Shown here: in pieces, positions 44,781-56,913 of the stretch
How positions within the stretch are numbered: the stretch's first letter is position 1
How the letters are laid out: every line of letters begins with the position of its first letter
From: Allantophomopsis cytisporea
Taxonomy: Eukaryota > Ascomycota > Leotiomycetes > Phacidiales > Phacidiaceae
Length of the DNA stretch: 64,000 nucleotides
Assembly: GCA_024752435.1 (NCBI GenBank)
Contig: CP103025.1
Span: 186,001-250,000, forward strand
Direction of reading: 5' to 3'
Translations under genes and position numbers: made by a program
Notes under the pieces: generated by a model
The model's input: the letters and a program-made list of their open reading frames with translations, nothing else
Told to the model about the DNA's origin: nothing
Databases searched by the model: none

Positions 44781-46912
44781 ATGGAAGAAAAAATCTTCTC
44801 CAAGACCGATGTCCTAATCATCGGTGCCGGACCAGCAGGGTAATATCCCTTCTAGAACATATAATTCGCTTGCTGACTTGAAAACCAAAGCCTTATGGCA
44901 GCCCTGTGGCTGACAAAATGTGGTATTGATGTGCGAATAGTTGATAGGCGGGCAACAAAGGTGTTCAAAGGTCAGGCAGATAGCCTCCAGGTACGAACTA
45001 TGGAGATTTTCGACTCTTTTGGGATGGCAGATGGTATCAACCGAGATGGAACACACTTGATGGAGTCAAGTTTCTGGGTATGTTCCTCAAACAGTGTTAC
45101 TGGAGTCCAATTAATTGAGAATTTTTAAGACGTCGAAAGATGATGGTCCAATTGAGCTTGTCGATGTTATCCCTGAGTACTATCCCGAGCTCAGCCGCTT
45201 CCATCAGGTCTTGATCAACCAAGGTGAGTATTATCTTTCAGAATCTGGTATTCAGGGAATAATGTATAATAGGACGAACCGAAAGAGAGTTTTTGGATAC
45301 CATTAAGCGATTCTCCGGTGTCGAAGTTGAGCGAGGAGTTCAGCCAAGCAAGCTCGAAATTGACGAAACCAATCTCAAAGACCCTCAAGCTCACGCTGTT
45401 AAAGTGACTCTTGAGCATCTGTCCGAAGAAGAACTTTTGAACTCACCATGGTCATTGCCCTTGCCCAAAGTTGGCGATTTCAACTTCTCTGTTGGCGATG
45501 AGGCGGAGCTAGAAACAGGAAGGAATCCAAAAGTCGGTAAAACTGAGATTGTCAGCGCCAAATATGTCATTGGAGCGGATAGCGCTCGCAGCTGGACGCG
45601 TAAGCAACTTGGATTCAAACTCGAGGGCAATGACATGGATCCTCTATGGGGAATAACAGATATGGTAGTGAAGACTGACTTTCGTGAGTATGGTTCTTGA
45701 CACCCGTGTACTCATCTAACTATGTCCAGCCGACGTTAGGAAGCGAACAGTCATCAACACACCGCAAGGTTCTTGTTTCTTCATCGGGCGCGAAAATGGC
45801 ATTACTCGTATTGCTGCCAAGCTAGATGGGCTTGATCGCACCCAGGTCACACCAGAGAATATATTGTCGAAGGTACAAGATATTATCAAGCCGTATAAAG
45901 TTGAATGTGTACACTATGACTGGCATGCTGTGTTTCAGAGCAACCGGCGAATTAGCAATGGTATTTCCAAGTTCAATCGCGTTTTTCTGGCCGGTGATGC
46001 CGTACACACTCATTCTCCCAAGGCCGGTATTGGCATGAACTTCAGTCTTCAAGACAGTAAGTAGAGCTTCTCGTTAATTTCAACAAACTGTTTGTCTCAC
46101 GAACTAAGATCTGAGTAGCGTACAACCTGGGCTGGAAACTTGTCCACGTACTCAAAGGCTTTGCAAAGCCCTCCCTTTTGGATACATACAGCGCTGAACG
46201 TCGCAAAGTTGCTGAAGACCTAATCAAGTTCGACATGAATCATAGTGCAGCAGTTGAAGGCACTTCATCTATCGCCAACACCAGCGAGCAATCTCGAAAG
46301 GCGTTTAAAGCAGCCCTTCCATTTACAAGCTGCATTTCTATCGAATATAGTCCAAGTGCCATAGTCGCTGTCTCCAAATCTCAGCCCGACCTCGCCAGGG
46401 GAATAGTGCTTGGCCAACGATTTCCATCCCAGGTCGTCGTCAACCACGCAAGTGGCTGGCCCACGGAACTCCAGTCGCGACTTCCAAGCGATGGGAAATA
46501 CCGCGTTTTGGTATTTGGTGGCGATATCTCATGCGCGGAGCAGTTCACCCGCGTGAAAGCCTTCGGGAAAGCCGTTTTGGACAGAAAATCGTTCACGAGG
46601 TTTGAGAAAACCGAAGGTGAGCTTTTTGAGGCGCTTTTGGTTCATTCTGCTCAACGCAGAGAGGTAAAATGGGAAGATATTCCTGTGATTTTCAGGCCTT
46701 GGAGGGGAGCTACTGGAAGCTCGTATGATGGTGTGTGGGCTGATAGATTGGCAAACGCCAGTGTTGTTAACGGCGCCTACGAGGGTTACGGCATTGATAG
46801 GAAGAACGGCTGTCTTGTGCTTGTGAGACCAGATGGGCATGTCATGTTTCTAAACGAGCTGGAGACCTTGATTGATTTAGAGGATTTGCTTGAGGATGTT
46901 CTAATTTTGTAG
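44781..46912 (+). CDS. FAD-dependent aromatic hydroxylase (phenol 2-monooxygenase type)
   Basis: These enzymes use NADPH, FAD and oxygen to hydroxylate phenols or polyketide-like aromatics. Six exons (44781-44839, 44891-45077, 45130-45223, 45273-45683, 45730-46056, 46119-46912) give 623 residues. The FAD site GAGPAG is at 15-20 and is interrupted by intron 1 at its last Gly. RIVDRRATKVFKGQADSLQ is the family's second block; YVIGADSARSWTRKQLG is the DG-type motif; FLAGDAVHTHSPKAGIGMN is the GD motif with the phenol-hydroxylase wording. The C-terminal ~170 residues form the thioredoxin-like domain (YRVLVFGGD, VVNGAYEGYGIDRKNG, CLVLVRPDGHV). All splice phases agree. Length matches phenol hydroxylases (~620-660). 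Substrate unknown. Confidence 0.93.
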
Positions 46913-47101
46913 AATGAATTATGTCCCTTGCGGCAGCGATCTGCAGCCTAGCCGATTTTTCTATCTCCTTGTGACTCAACACTATAGATGAATCAGAAAT
47001 TTCATCCTCTGATTCACTATCAGATCTAGAGGCTTCTATAATCTGATCTCGACTATTCGATATTTTTGACGACATATTTGGGATCATGGCGCCACCTTGG
47101 G

Positions 47102-49937
47102 TTATCTGTGGATTTTCGAACTGACCTCGGTGCTTGGACCATCGACGTACCAATTCTGACTCGGTGTACTCCCTTGCGTGTCAAGCACGTTGGCGAGGTT
47201 GTTTATACTGTCAAGGGTTGATGGGTGACTTTCGCCAAGCACCCTTTCTTTCAACCTTAGTACTTCTCGACGCAGAGTCTCTGCTTCTTCGTACTTCCCT
47301 TGATCTTGGAGAACTAGATCGAGGTTGTTTATACTGTCAAGGGTTGATGGGTGACTTTGGCCAAGCACCATTTCTCTCAACTCTAGTACTTTTCGATGCA
47401 GAGTTTCTGCTTCTTCGTACTTCCCTTGATCTTGGAGAACTAGAGCGAGGTTGTTTATACTGTCAAGGGTTGATGGGTGACTTTCGCCAAGCGCCCTTTC
47501 GCTCAACCTTAGTACTTTTCGACGCAGAGTCTCTGCTTCTTCGTACTTCCCTTGATCTTGGAGAACTAGAGCGAGGTCGTTTATATTGTCAAGGGTTGAT
47601 GGATGTTCAGGGCCTAGAACGATAGACATCTTGTCTATCACCTGCTTTCCTATATTCTCAGCCTCTTCCCATTGTCCTTGAGTCTGGTACATTAACACCA
47701 TGGCAGCCATACTGGTTAATGTATCAGGATGGTCTTCGCCAAGCACCGTTTTTTTGTTCTCCATATCTTGTACTCTTAGCTTCTCGGCATCTTCCAAACG
47801 ACCCTGCATCTTGTACAGCCACGCGAGATCTTCTATGATACACATTGTAAGTGGGTGATTCTGGCCTAACACAAAGGTTCTTGCGTCTAGCATCTGTTGA
47901 AACATATTCTCCGCCTCTCGTAGCTCTCCATGCTTCAAGTGTATGAGTGCCTGATCATACATGCTGTCCTGATCATGTTGACCTTCTTGATATCGATTTC
48001 CAATCCAGTCCATAAGTGCAGATTGTATGGACATAGGACTTGATGTTGTATCTCGATTGGATTTGAGGCGCAGGCAGATTTCGTTGAGAAGCTTCATCCA
48101 CCGTTGATGCGCCTTGCTAGTAGCAGGTATTACTTCGTCACTTCCTCCACTAAGGACAGTATCCGTACCAAATTCTTCATCCCTGGAGCCTTCATCAGTA
48201 ACAATGACTTCATTTGAATCATATTCATTGGCATTCTCATCTCCATCAACCGATCGAGGTAGTGAAAATAGAGAGAATCGCTCCAAATGTAATGCAATGT
48301 GACTTTGCAATGCTCCTGAAGTCTCGATATTCAACAAGCATATCGGACAACATCTATCAGGAGATGTCAAGGTAGACTCCCCAGCATTGGTCATTGAAAT
48401 TTCCGGTCTCCCACTGTCATGGCTTGAGTGGTCATCCCGCAAGTGCTCTCGATATTTTTCTAATTGGCCAAAGGTTTGAGTTGGGTGCTCAGGGCAACGC
48501 CACACCTTGCGGTGGAAAGTGTTTTCGTGAGAAATCCAATCGTGACGAGTATCATACTGCTGGTCGGGTATTTTGCAATCTTTGTATGTACATATGTATG
48601 GACGTAAATCATGTATTAGATGAGCTCTGTAACAGTAATAAGTGCCTCTTCCTCTAGTACTATATGGTGTTTTAGTTGCACCCACCTCCATGCTCTTGGA
48701 GCTAGGATATTCGTCGAGCATAATGTAAAACAAAAGGGACACTCAAAGAATTTCTCTCTTGGCCGTCGCAAAGGCGGGGCAGGAAAGCCTAGGATCTCTT
48801 TATCTGACTGCCATACTGACGGGGCATACTCGGAGACTGAAGCAGTAGATTGGTTGTCCAAAAAGATCGGCAGTTGTATATTGAGGCGGCTAGCAGTTGT
48901 TACAGACTGCACAGTTAATTTTCTGGGTTCTGATACATCCGTGGCCCGCTCTCCAGTGTATGCTGGGCCTAGCACCGTTTCATGAGGAGTTTCAAGAGAT
49001 TTTGTGAATGCCAACGAGTGCTGAGAAAGCTTATTTCGATGCTCTTTCCAATACGCAAATTGCTGTCGTCGACGAACATTTGCACGGGCGATACGGCGGA
49101 CAAGGAAGCACTCTGCATTATTCAATAGATCTGTCTGGTATTGGAACAGGACAGTTCGAACGGGTTCCCACACATGGTCAACATCGTTATCGGAGTCCTC
49201 TGCAGCTAAGGGCCCTAAAGCGATACTAGGATCACTTGGGTCACTTTCTCCACAAGCTTTTGACTTTCGATATTGCAGAAAGAGGGAGCTAGTATAGTCA
49301 TAGTCAAATGCCTCGAAAGCACTAAAGATGTCAATTCCAGAGTCTTGGTCAATTTGTTGATGACGTTGCGCTTTTGTCGATCCAAGCCTGGAGGACGGAT
49401 TGCGAATTCTTGTGGAAAGTTTGTAGAGACAATCAATAGGATCTCTGACACCATCCAGGAGCAGCTCAACGTCTGAATCTATGTCATGGTCTGGACCATC
49501 TGCAAGATCAAAGTCAAAGGACTTTTGGAATTCGTCGAAAGTGCTATTGGCGGTGTCGTCTTCGTCTTGATTTCTTGCTTGTGTATCTCCACGACGGTAT
49601 TCGAGCACTGCGATAATGTTATTCACGAATAGAGGAGGCTGACAAACAGACTACCTTCTTTCAAAGCTTCAATAAGATCGGTCATAAATTTGCGTAACGT
49701 TCGCTCGAAACTCTCTGCCTCTCTCACTCGATAATCCAGAGACCCGTGGCCAGACACGAAGACACCTAGGTTCACAGCCCATAATTCAAATCGGTCAGCC
49801 TCAGCTTCAAAGACGCTTTTTGACCATTCTTGTTGTATGTTTTCATCAGGAGGCTCAACACTTTTGACTTTATTTAGTAGTTGTAAGATATGAATCCCGA
49901 TGTCTGCTAGGGTTGCTGTAGTTGGTGCAGGTCCCAT
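47102..49937 (-). CDS. C2H2-type zinc finger and kinesin-light-chain-like TPR protein
   Basis: Exons 49937-49655, 49607-48686 and 48626-47102 give 909 residues. The first ~110 residues (ADIGIHILQLLNKV, EADRFELWAVNLGVF) are the helical N-terminal region seen in many fungal zinc-finger, ankyrin and NACHT-like proteins. A disordered acidic part follows. Residues ~390-520 hold irregular Cys/His fingers: FFECPFCFTLCS, LRPYICTYKDCK, HDWISHENTFH, WRCPEH and CCPICLLNIETSGALQSH. From ~630 to ~895 come about six TPRs of the kinesin-light-chain type (LVLQDQGKYEEAETLRRKVL, HPSTLDSINNLA). There is no nucleotide-binding domain. The last TPR is cut short by PSQNWYVDGPSTEVSSKIHR, so the C-terminus may be shortened. 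It is head-to-head with a DUF7580 gene, which suggests a recognition or incompatibility role; this is inference. Confidence 0.85.
47195..47614 (-). repeat. 126-bp tandem repeats encoding TPRs
   Basis: Units start at 47195, 47321, 47447 and 47573, exactly 126 bp (42 codons) apart, and are nearly identical at DNA level. The 3' exon end cuts one unit. Older, diverged units continue up to ~47900. Such recent, high-identity repeats are typical of fungal recognition proteins that vary repeat number. Confidence 0.9.
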
Positions 49938-50421
49938 CGTGAAACTTGCAACCCTCTTGGTATTTGATAAGATATATATGAGATGTGAATGGCATTCACA
50001 ATAGCCTCACTCAAGTCAACCACGTGATGACTGCGGGGAAGTTGCATAAGGCACAGGGGTAGGGTCAATTTGCCGAGAGCTCTGGCACTGTGAGCTGGCT
50101 TTCTCACTACTGAAACTATTTCTATAATGGACTTCACTCTTATAAAGCGCATCTCGACACATATCACGGACGAAATTACTTACATCTGTCACGTCTTTCT
50201 TCCAATACTTTCATGCTTGTATATCTCCACATCTTCTTGTCTCTAAGGTTGCTCATCACTCTCGTTTTGCGGGATTAAAGGGCTTGAATCATTTTCAGAT
50301 AAGCTTCGGAGCCTTGCAAGGAAGTGTCGTTCCAAGCGTGACATACAGCCTCTAAAACCATCCCGGATTGATCTCAATGAGCAAGCATACAATATCCTGG
50401 ACTGTCAGATGAACAATCATC
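49938..50421. promoter_or_regulatory. Shared divergent promoter of the zinc-finger/TPR and DUF7580 genes
   Basis: 484 bp separate the two ATGs. A TATATATG stretch (~49974-49981) lies about 40 bp upstream of the TPR gene start on its strand. CT-rich leader sequence (CTTTCTTCCAATACTTTC-like) precedes the DUF7580 gene. Confidence 0.45.
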
Positions 50422-52172
50422 ATGTCTGGCATCGAAGTTGCAGGTCTTGTTCTCGGAGCACTCCCTATCCTGTTCGATGCTTTTGATGCTTATAAAGATG
50501 GCATTCGAAGATCGGCAACTGCCTTTCGAAAGCGGAAATATGTCGACAAACTGTCTCATGCACTCCTTCTACAAAAGCAGATACTCGAAGAGACGGTAAA
50601 GTCTGTGATAATTGAAAGTGGTTGTGAAGATGTTGTGCGCCTAGATGATGAACCCGTTGAATATTTGAGTGAAACGCATGTACAAGAACAGGTTCTGGAG
50701 TATTTAGGGGATAAGAATAATAGTGCATTCAGCGGTACACTCGAGCGGAGCAATGAAATTGTTAAGAAGGTTGCTGGGAGCATTGCAGGTCTTGTACCAG
50801 CTTTCAAGGTCTCTATGATACTACACAATGTCGCACATCCATGCTGATATATTGGCAGGATCCTACCGACAATCTCCTTGGAATTATCAAGGCAAACAGA
50901 GAAGCATCTCCCAGACAGCTCGATCTACTCCCACGAGTAAGGCTTATATTTGGCGTCAATGAACTCAAAGAATTTATTCAGGAACTTGATGAGACGACTA
51001 GCAGTCTAAATGACTTTACAAGAATCATAATTTCTAATCGCCGGATCGTCCAGGATAAGTCATCTCCCAAGGCTGCTAAGCTTGCAAGGGCACTCCGTCG
51101 TGTTCGAGGTTTTGCCAGTAATCTATATCTCGCTCTCTGTCAAGGCTGGAAAACCGATTGCCATAGCATACATGAAGCAAAACTGTTTTTGGAAGACCGA
51201 GTCGATACTGCCGCAAATATCCTGAAATCTAATGTGCGAAGCACCTCCGCCCCTATCTTGGCTTTCAAGATAATCTTCGCCGCAGGTATCAGCCATGAAC
51301 AGATATCGTGGAATGAAACAGCTGTTCAAGTGTACCACAGCGATGTTTACGATATCGGCCGGTCGTCATCCTCATCAAGCGTTAGAATCGTTGCTCCTCA
51401 TGTAGAAGCGTCATGGGAGGATGAGATTACTTTTATTGGTGATATCTGTGGTGCTATCGAAACCACGAGACATGATCAGCGTCCAGTTTCTTTCATCCTT
51501 ACGGACAAGAAGCAGGTGGGGATCACACCTACATCACAGAGTATATGGATTGCACATGAACAGCCCGACACGATAACATTGAAGGATCTCTTCCTCCTAG
51601 CTAGGGAGTCACTTTATGGCATCCATATTCTACCATTGAAATCCCGAATGTTTTTAGCATTAACACTCTCCTCAAACCTTCTCCAACTGTTGCAGACCCA
51701 GTGGTTGAACAGTCCGTGGTCAAAGGATATGGTGTATTTCCTGGTCAAGCAGCGAGGGACTGTTACTGGGGGCTCTTCAGATAAACATCCTGATCTAGGT
51801 CGCCCACTTGTCTCACTCACATTTGATGCAAATCCCCCAAATCATCCCAAAGGACAAGTAGAGCCAAAGGTCGCACTGCTTGAACTCGGAATCTTGCTTC
51901 TGGAAATATGGTACGAGACAACTCTAGAAACCCGATTCTCAATAACTGAAGCTCCAACCGGGTATTATGAGCGCCTGATACTTGCAGAGAAATGGTTAGA
52001 TGACACGAGTGATCCGCTACTAGAGCTCTATTACAAGGCTGTTTCTCATTGCATTCACCGAACAGTTGGAGGTGAGTTTCGTCTGTCAGACTGGGATGAT
52101 ATGAAGTTCTGGGGAGCCGTATGTGGAGATATCATTGAGCCTCTGTCAAAGATTTGCAGGGAGTGGAATTGA
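50422..52172 (+). CDS. DUF7580-type protein with HeLo-like N-terminus
   Basis: Exons 50422-50808 and 50859-52172 give 566 residues; the 50-base intron has the less usual donor GTCTCT and acceptor GGCAG. MSGIEVAGLVLGALPILFDA is the start seen in fungal prion-inhibition/HeLo-like and DUF7580 proteins, a hydrophobic helix followed by YKDGIRRSATAFRKRKYVDK. The C-terminal part has the DUF7580 layout: DTITLKDLFLLA, LKSRMFLALTLSSNLLQLLQ, TQWLNSPWSKDMVYFL, PLVSLTFDANPPNHPKG, LLELGILLLEIWYET and the closing WDDMKFWGAVCGDII. That fold looks like a degenerate protein kinase C-lobe. HeLo domains act in heterokaryon incompatibility by binding membranes; that role is not shown here. Confidence 0.85.
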
Positions 52173-52711
52173 AGTGCCAAATTTTACAATGCCGAACAGC
52201 AGAATTTGACTTGGATCTGATTGATGCAACAAGGATTTGGTATAAAATCTATTTGAGTTGTTCAACAAATCTACTCGCTACTAGTATAAATATATGGATC
52301 AGTGCCTAAGTAGTGCTAGAAAGAAGAACATAATTTCTAGACTGACCCTCCTTTGGTATTTGCATACTGGTACCATTATACCGATCACTAACTCCTCTTC
52401 ATCCATTACTTGCTAGCAGTTTATAACGATCTGTGGTGGTTCGTTGATGTCTTGGCCCGCCTCACTAATGTAAACCCTTCCAAAGTAAGAACTCTGGCAG
52501 CATTGGGAAGCGAATCTTAGATTTTTTTGCGGATAAATCGCTTTTTGAGTATGTACTTTCATCTGAATTCAATATTTTTCGATATTCGTACTCGGGATGG
52601 TGTAGATCTGAGGAAGTTTATGTAATTTATTTATAATGTTTTTCTAAACACCTTATAGGTAGCATCGTAGATTAACAAAAAAAATGAAAGTCTCAGTCTA
52701 AGTCTTTCAAA
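52173..52711. other. Convergent intergenic region, no gene seen
   Basis: 539 bp of AT-leaning DNA between the DUF7580 gene and the membrane protein. It holds both 3' UTRs. Confidence 0.5.
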
Positions 52712-53617
52712 CTAAGCCCTTCTAGCCTGAAGCCAATGTTTTCTTTCCCCTGATACTGTTTGGCTATCACTTTCCTCGTCCCCTGTACTTGCACCATAAA
52801 CTTGCTCTTCAGCGCAAATGTTCCTTGTCAAGATCCCAAACGTGACAAAGATGATGACGATGATTAACTCCATCAGAACGGTCAAGGCTCGATAACCGAA
52901 TGGCGTATTGTACGCGTTGATCTTGGAATCAAAAGCAACGGCAAAGGAATAAAGGACTCTAACACCGAGGAACGGCATGGCGTAAGTCACAGCTAGCAAA
53001 AGCTATGCTAGTTAGTAATGGAACTCAGATCGTAAAGATATCATCCTCACCTTTCTAGCGGCCGTGCTGGCGTGTGCAACCCGCCATGATAGACCAGTAA
53101 GAAGGACCACAGCCAAAAATACGACAACAAAAAAAACATAGCCAACTTTTTGAATTGCTGGTGCGTGTGGTGAGCTTGATTTGAAACCAGCAATAACTAA
53201 AGCCAAGGCACCAACAGCAACGACATGAATCACCAAAGTCGGAATAACTGTCAAAATGAAAGGCTTCGAGCCGCGAACATAGTGGTTTCTGCTGAAGTGT
53301 GAGCTTATTTTCCTTGTAAGGATTTTGAATAGCGGAAAATCTTACGATTCGTGCAGAATGCCAACCAAACTGAGGATCAAAGGTGATAAGCCAACTCCGT
53401 TGATGATCGCTGCGGTAAGACTCATGGACTCATGCTTCTCAGAACTGATTTGCAGAGCTGAGCCAATAACTCGTAGTGAACAAAGCGCAAAGAGATATAT
53501 CCAACCCAAAGCTCCTGGTAACTTATGCTTAAATGCGCAGAATGCGACGGGAAGTATAAGGATAAGGTAGATAGCTAATTCGGCTGCTGCGAGGTGACTG
53601 GCTTCGTTAAGGACCAT
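52712..53617 (-). CDS. Seven-span fungal integral membrane protein (DUF7702-like)
   Basis: Exons 53617-53346, 53288-53051 and 53002-52712 give 266 residues. Seven hydrophobic segments are visible, among them AAAELAIYLILILPVAFCAF, LGWIYLFALCSLRVIGSALQ, IINGVGLSPLILSLVGIL, FILTVIPTLVIHVVAVGALAL, VGYVFFVVVFLAVVLL, YAMPFLGVRVLYSFAVAF and VLMELIIVIIFVTFGIL (each within its own helix). The tail is short and polar. The order and the PFLGVRVLYS block resemble the fungal DUF7702 group. The function is unknown; 7-TM topology could mean a receptor-like protein. Confidence 0.8.
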
Positions 53618-54477
53618 CTTTGCGATGTGAAGTATTATTGTAGGGAGAAAATTCCAACTTGGTGCTTAGAGATAAAATCGAGTCTGTTGTATGCTGATGA
53701 AAGTAGATGAATCTTTGAGATTGTTATAATGTGAGATCTTGGTTATATTTCGCATAGAAGATAGAACTTCCATATCTTATATACACCATTGCTGTGACTG
53801 ATATAATGTTGTGTCGAAGCTCAGTCATCAAGTGCAATGCAGATCAAGCAATTGACGTAAAGAGCGAGCCGAAACAGAACAAGCTGTATAGCGCAAGTCT
53901 TCTGCACAGCCAAAGGGTGACAGGAAATTTACCCCATTTTGTCTCAAAGCTAGGTACATATCTCAATGCTTCTTGCGTTGTGTTACTCGTCTCACAGAAA
54001 GAGACTGTTCGCTTTTCGGCCTGTGCACTAGGGGTTGAGATATACTCTGGATTGTGATAACAGTGCGCAGCCACTGCGGCTCGTTAAGTGGTCCCGTCGC
54101 TCGCTCACGTTGCTCACCGAGCTTCGCTCCTCGGTCTTTGCTTCGGTCTCGGTTTCGGTTTCGGTTAAGCTATCACTAAGAGAATTCATTGGTTGAAACT
54201 TGGGTATCGCCGGTTCCCCATTGATATCACCAAGTGATGGGAGTTGTGAACATGATCTGCAAAGCCTCCAGTACAAACTTGAACAGACTATTAAGATATA
54301 AAGGAGCCCCGAAATATTTTCTCCTTCGATTCTCCTCAGATATCAAATCATCAATGCATTAAATACATCAGTAATCATAATCCTTCCTTCAACTGCTTTT
54401 TTCGCATCCAAAATCGTCTTTCCAGTCCAATCACAGCAACTGCTTCTATACACCTCTTTCACTCAAACTTTCAAATC
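53618..54477. other. Intergenic with a GC-rich and (TCGGTT)n segment
   Basis: 860 bp between two divergent genes. 54060-54170 differs from its surroundings: GC-rich with CGCTCGCTCACGTTGCTCACC-like runs shown in part (CGTCGCTCGCTCACG), then (TCGGTT)n at ~54145-54166. No gene seen. Confidence 0.5.
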
Positions 54478-54877
54478 ATGGGCCTCATCAGCAAAGCTAT
54501 AGTTATGGGCGGAGCCTGTTACATTGTGAATAAAATCAAAGAGTAAGTTCATGGTCTCTTGAGTGCTGGGAGCACGGTCGCTGACAATATGAAGTTCCGA
54601 CAGCAAGCGCGAAGAGAAAATGGCTAGTGCAGCTCAGAAACAAGGCTATCCAGCTGCTCCATACCAGCAACATCAGCATCCATATCCGCAACAACATTAC
54701 ACTCCTCATTCAAATGGGAGCCAGAATTCCGCCCCACACGTTCAACAATATTATCAAGGTCCTCCACAACACTACCAATCCCCAACACAGCAATATAGAG
54801 ACATGCCCCCGAGCTACAATGAAGCTCCACCAGCTTGGTCTCCGCCTGCAGTAGAAGGCAAGGCAAATAGACACTAA
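54478..54877 (+). CDS. Small Pro/Gln/Tyr-rich protein with a PPxY motif
   Basis: Exons 54478-54542 and 54604-54877 give 112 residues; the 61-base intron has GTAAGT and ACAG. The N-terminus MGLISKAIVMGGACYIVNKI is hydrophobic and could be a membrane anchor; a Gly at position 2 is present. A basic KREEK stretch follows, then a disordered Gln/Tyr/Pro/His tail. MPPSYNEAPPAW contains PPSY, the PPxY ligand for WW domains such as those of Rsp5-type ubiquitin ligases. Small anchored PPxY proteins often act as ligase adaptors; this is inference. The splice model rests on phase and composition alone. Confidence 0.7.
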
Positions 54878-55162
54878 AGCATGGGCAGAAGTTCCGAATG
54901 CTTTAGTATGGGCAGCCTGTATATTTTCGGGTTATTCGGGCGATTTGATGGTGATGTATGATCTTTAAAGGAGAGGCGTTTTGGAGTTCCGGAAAATCTT
55001 GAAATTCATCAGACATTGATAAGAACGTTTTCGTGCGGAACTTGAATTTATATCAAACAACTTCGCGTTCATTGTGCGCAATCGTGTCCTCCATGCATGA
55101 TTGACAAGATGAGTGTCTATATCTATTGTTGATCAAATAATGTGACTTTCTATCGTGTAAAT

Positions 55163-56455
55163 TCAAACTCCCATCGGCGGTACATTGAATGAGGCATACA
55201 TAGCCAGCTTCGTCAGTGGCCAAGACATAGCCCACTGCCAGATCTCTGGGAGGATGCCTTGAATACCAAAGATCTCACGTTCGGCAATGCCTCGCATCCA
55301 CCAAACGCCATCAACGGCCTTGATGAGAGCGAAATAATGTGCAAGAATGACCAGAGCGCGAGGATTATTCTCGATGATTCTTTCGACGAAGACTTGTTCT
55401 GATAGTATAGGAAAGGAGTAAAGCATGCGACGCAATACATATGCGTTCTCGTTTTGTTCAATATGGTGCAGAACACAGCCAATATGACTAAGTGCAATGC
55501 CATAGGCTCTCTGGCTCTCTTCATCAATTTCCTCATTGGGAGCTCGCCAATTCAGTAGATTCTGGAATGGTTCCCGATACTCTTCCCTTTGCGCTTCCAG
55601 CCGGAAATCGATCATATTTGGTTTCGCAGAAACAACACGATGAACCATGCTATCGCGTGCTAATAAAGGGAGGCCATTCCTATACACGGGAATAGTACTT
55701 CTCAGAAGATGGAAAAGCAGTAGAGGAGGTGAGTATTTCGCAATATCAGTATTCTGTAGGAGAATAAAGGTCGGTAAAGCCACAAGAATATTTGCGATGC
55801 AGATAGCCTCAGCATTCTCGGTGGTCAAATTATCAAGAGCACTGCGATGCTGCTTTAAACCTGCGTTGAAGTACAAGCGATGTGCGTCAGCCATATCTTC
55901 GCGGCCGGGCTCAGTTTTGGTAATATGTAGAGCGGCTATAGAAATCATCATGTTCAAGAGAAACTCATGCTTAAATCCAAGTATGGGTGCAGACTTCGTC
56001 CACATGGTAAAAACGCCTTCGTCATGAACCGAGAGAAAGTCTCGAGTGACAGTCTGCGTCACAAAGTGATGCATGAGCTTCATCTCTAATAAGCGCCGCT
56101 CACCTGACTCAACTGAAACTGCACTTTCAAAGTCTTGAAACGCTGAGTACGGAGGCGTTGAAGAGACTGATTGGAGCGGCAATCTTGAAGGTGGTGTTGC
56201 TGCATCATCATATTGAGCCCTTCTTCTTTCAAAGCCATACTCGCAAGCTATATTGCGACGTAGGCATGCAGCACATGACGGCCGAGCTTCGTTACACTAC
56301 TGATTGTTAGGAACGTCAATACACTGAAATCCAACCCTTTTTCGTTACGCTTAAGCAGAGGTGGTGAATACCTTGACTTTCCTAAGTTTGCATGTTTTGC
56401 AACCGCCTTTTGACTTGTGATGGGGTCTTAATGCTCTTCCATGATGGTCTGCCAT
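55163..56455 (-). CDS. Zn2Cys6 fungal transcription factor
   Basis: Exons 56455-56372 and 56296-55163 (75-base intron) give 405 residues. The intron falls inside the zinc cluster and splicing restores six cysteines at C19, C22, C29, C36, C39 and C46: CKTCKLRKVK|CNEARPSC and AACLRRNIAC, the C-X2-C-X6-C-X6-C-X2-C-X6-C spacing. Positions ~90-400 form the C-terminal regulatory part of the sterol-uptake/Upc2-like class, with LLEMKLMHHFVTQTV, FLLNMMISIAALHI, DAHRLYFNAGLKQHRSAL and ALVILAHYFALIKAVDG. No middle homology domain of the Gal4 type is seen. The target is unknown. Confidence 0.92.
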
Positions 56456-56913
56456 CTGTTTGATCTCGGTCTTGGCTCGAAGATACACATATATTGGATG
56501 AAATGCAGCCAAGCCACTTTCATAATGTGAAAGGCCGAGCCTGAACGAGGCTTAAGTCGATCCCACAGGATATATTTCACGTCGCATTGAAGTCGTGCCA
56601 GATGTGGCAGAACAGCTGAAACGGGCCTCGTCATATTCGTCAAAGGCGGTGAACGACTGGCCTTGCAACCTTTTCGAGCCTAAAATTAATACATAGAGAT
56701 AATCTAGACTCGCAGTAATATCAAAAATAAATTTCGAAGATTGTCGCAATATCTAATACAATAGAAGATGGTTTTTGAATTGAATGAATATTTAATGGAT
56801 CAAATCTTGTAACTTGTTAGATATGAAAGTGACCAGTAAAACTCAAAGCTTTATTAGAGACTAAAACTATGTAGTTGGACTATGTAATCAATTACTTCTT
56901 TACCTATGATAAA
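56456..56913. other. Intergenic, no gene seen
   Basis: 458 bp upstream of the Zn2Cys6 gene and downstream of the membrane protein. It should carry the regulator's promoter. Confidence 0.45.

Noticed and set aside
46842..47153. 103-codon minus-strand frame between the monooxygenase and the TPR gene
   Set aside because: Considered as a last exon of the TPR gene, but it overlaps the monooxygenase 3' end and no good splice junction links it.
47134..47625. 163-codon plus-strand frame across the TPR array
   Set aside because: It is repetitive only because the 126-bp units are read backwards; no domain and no splice context.
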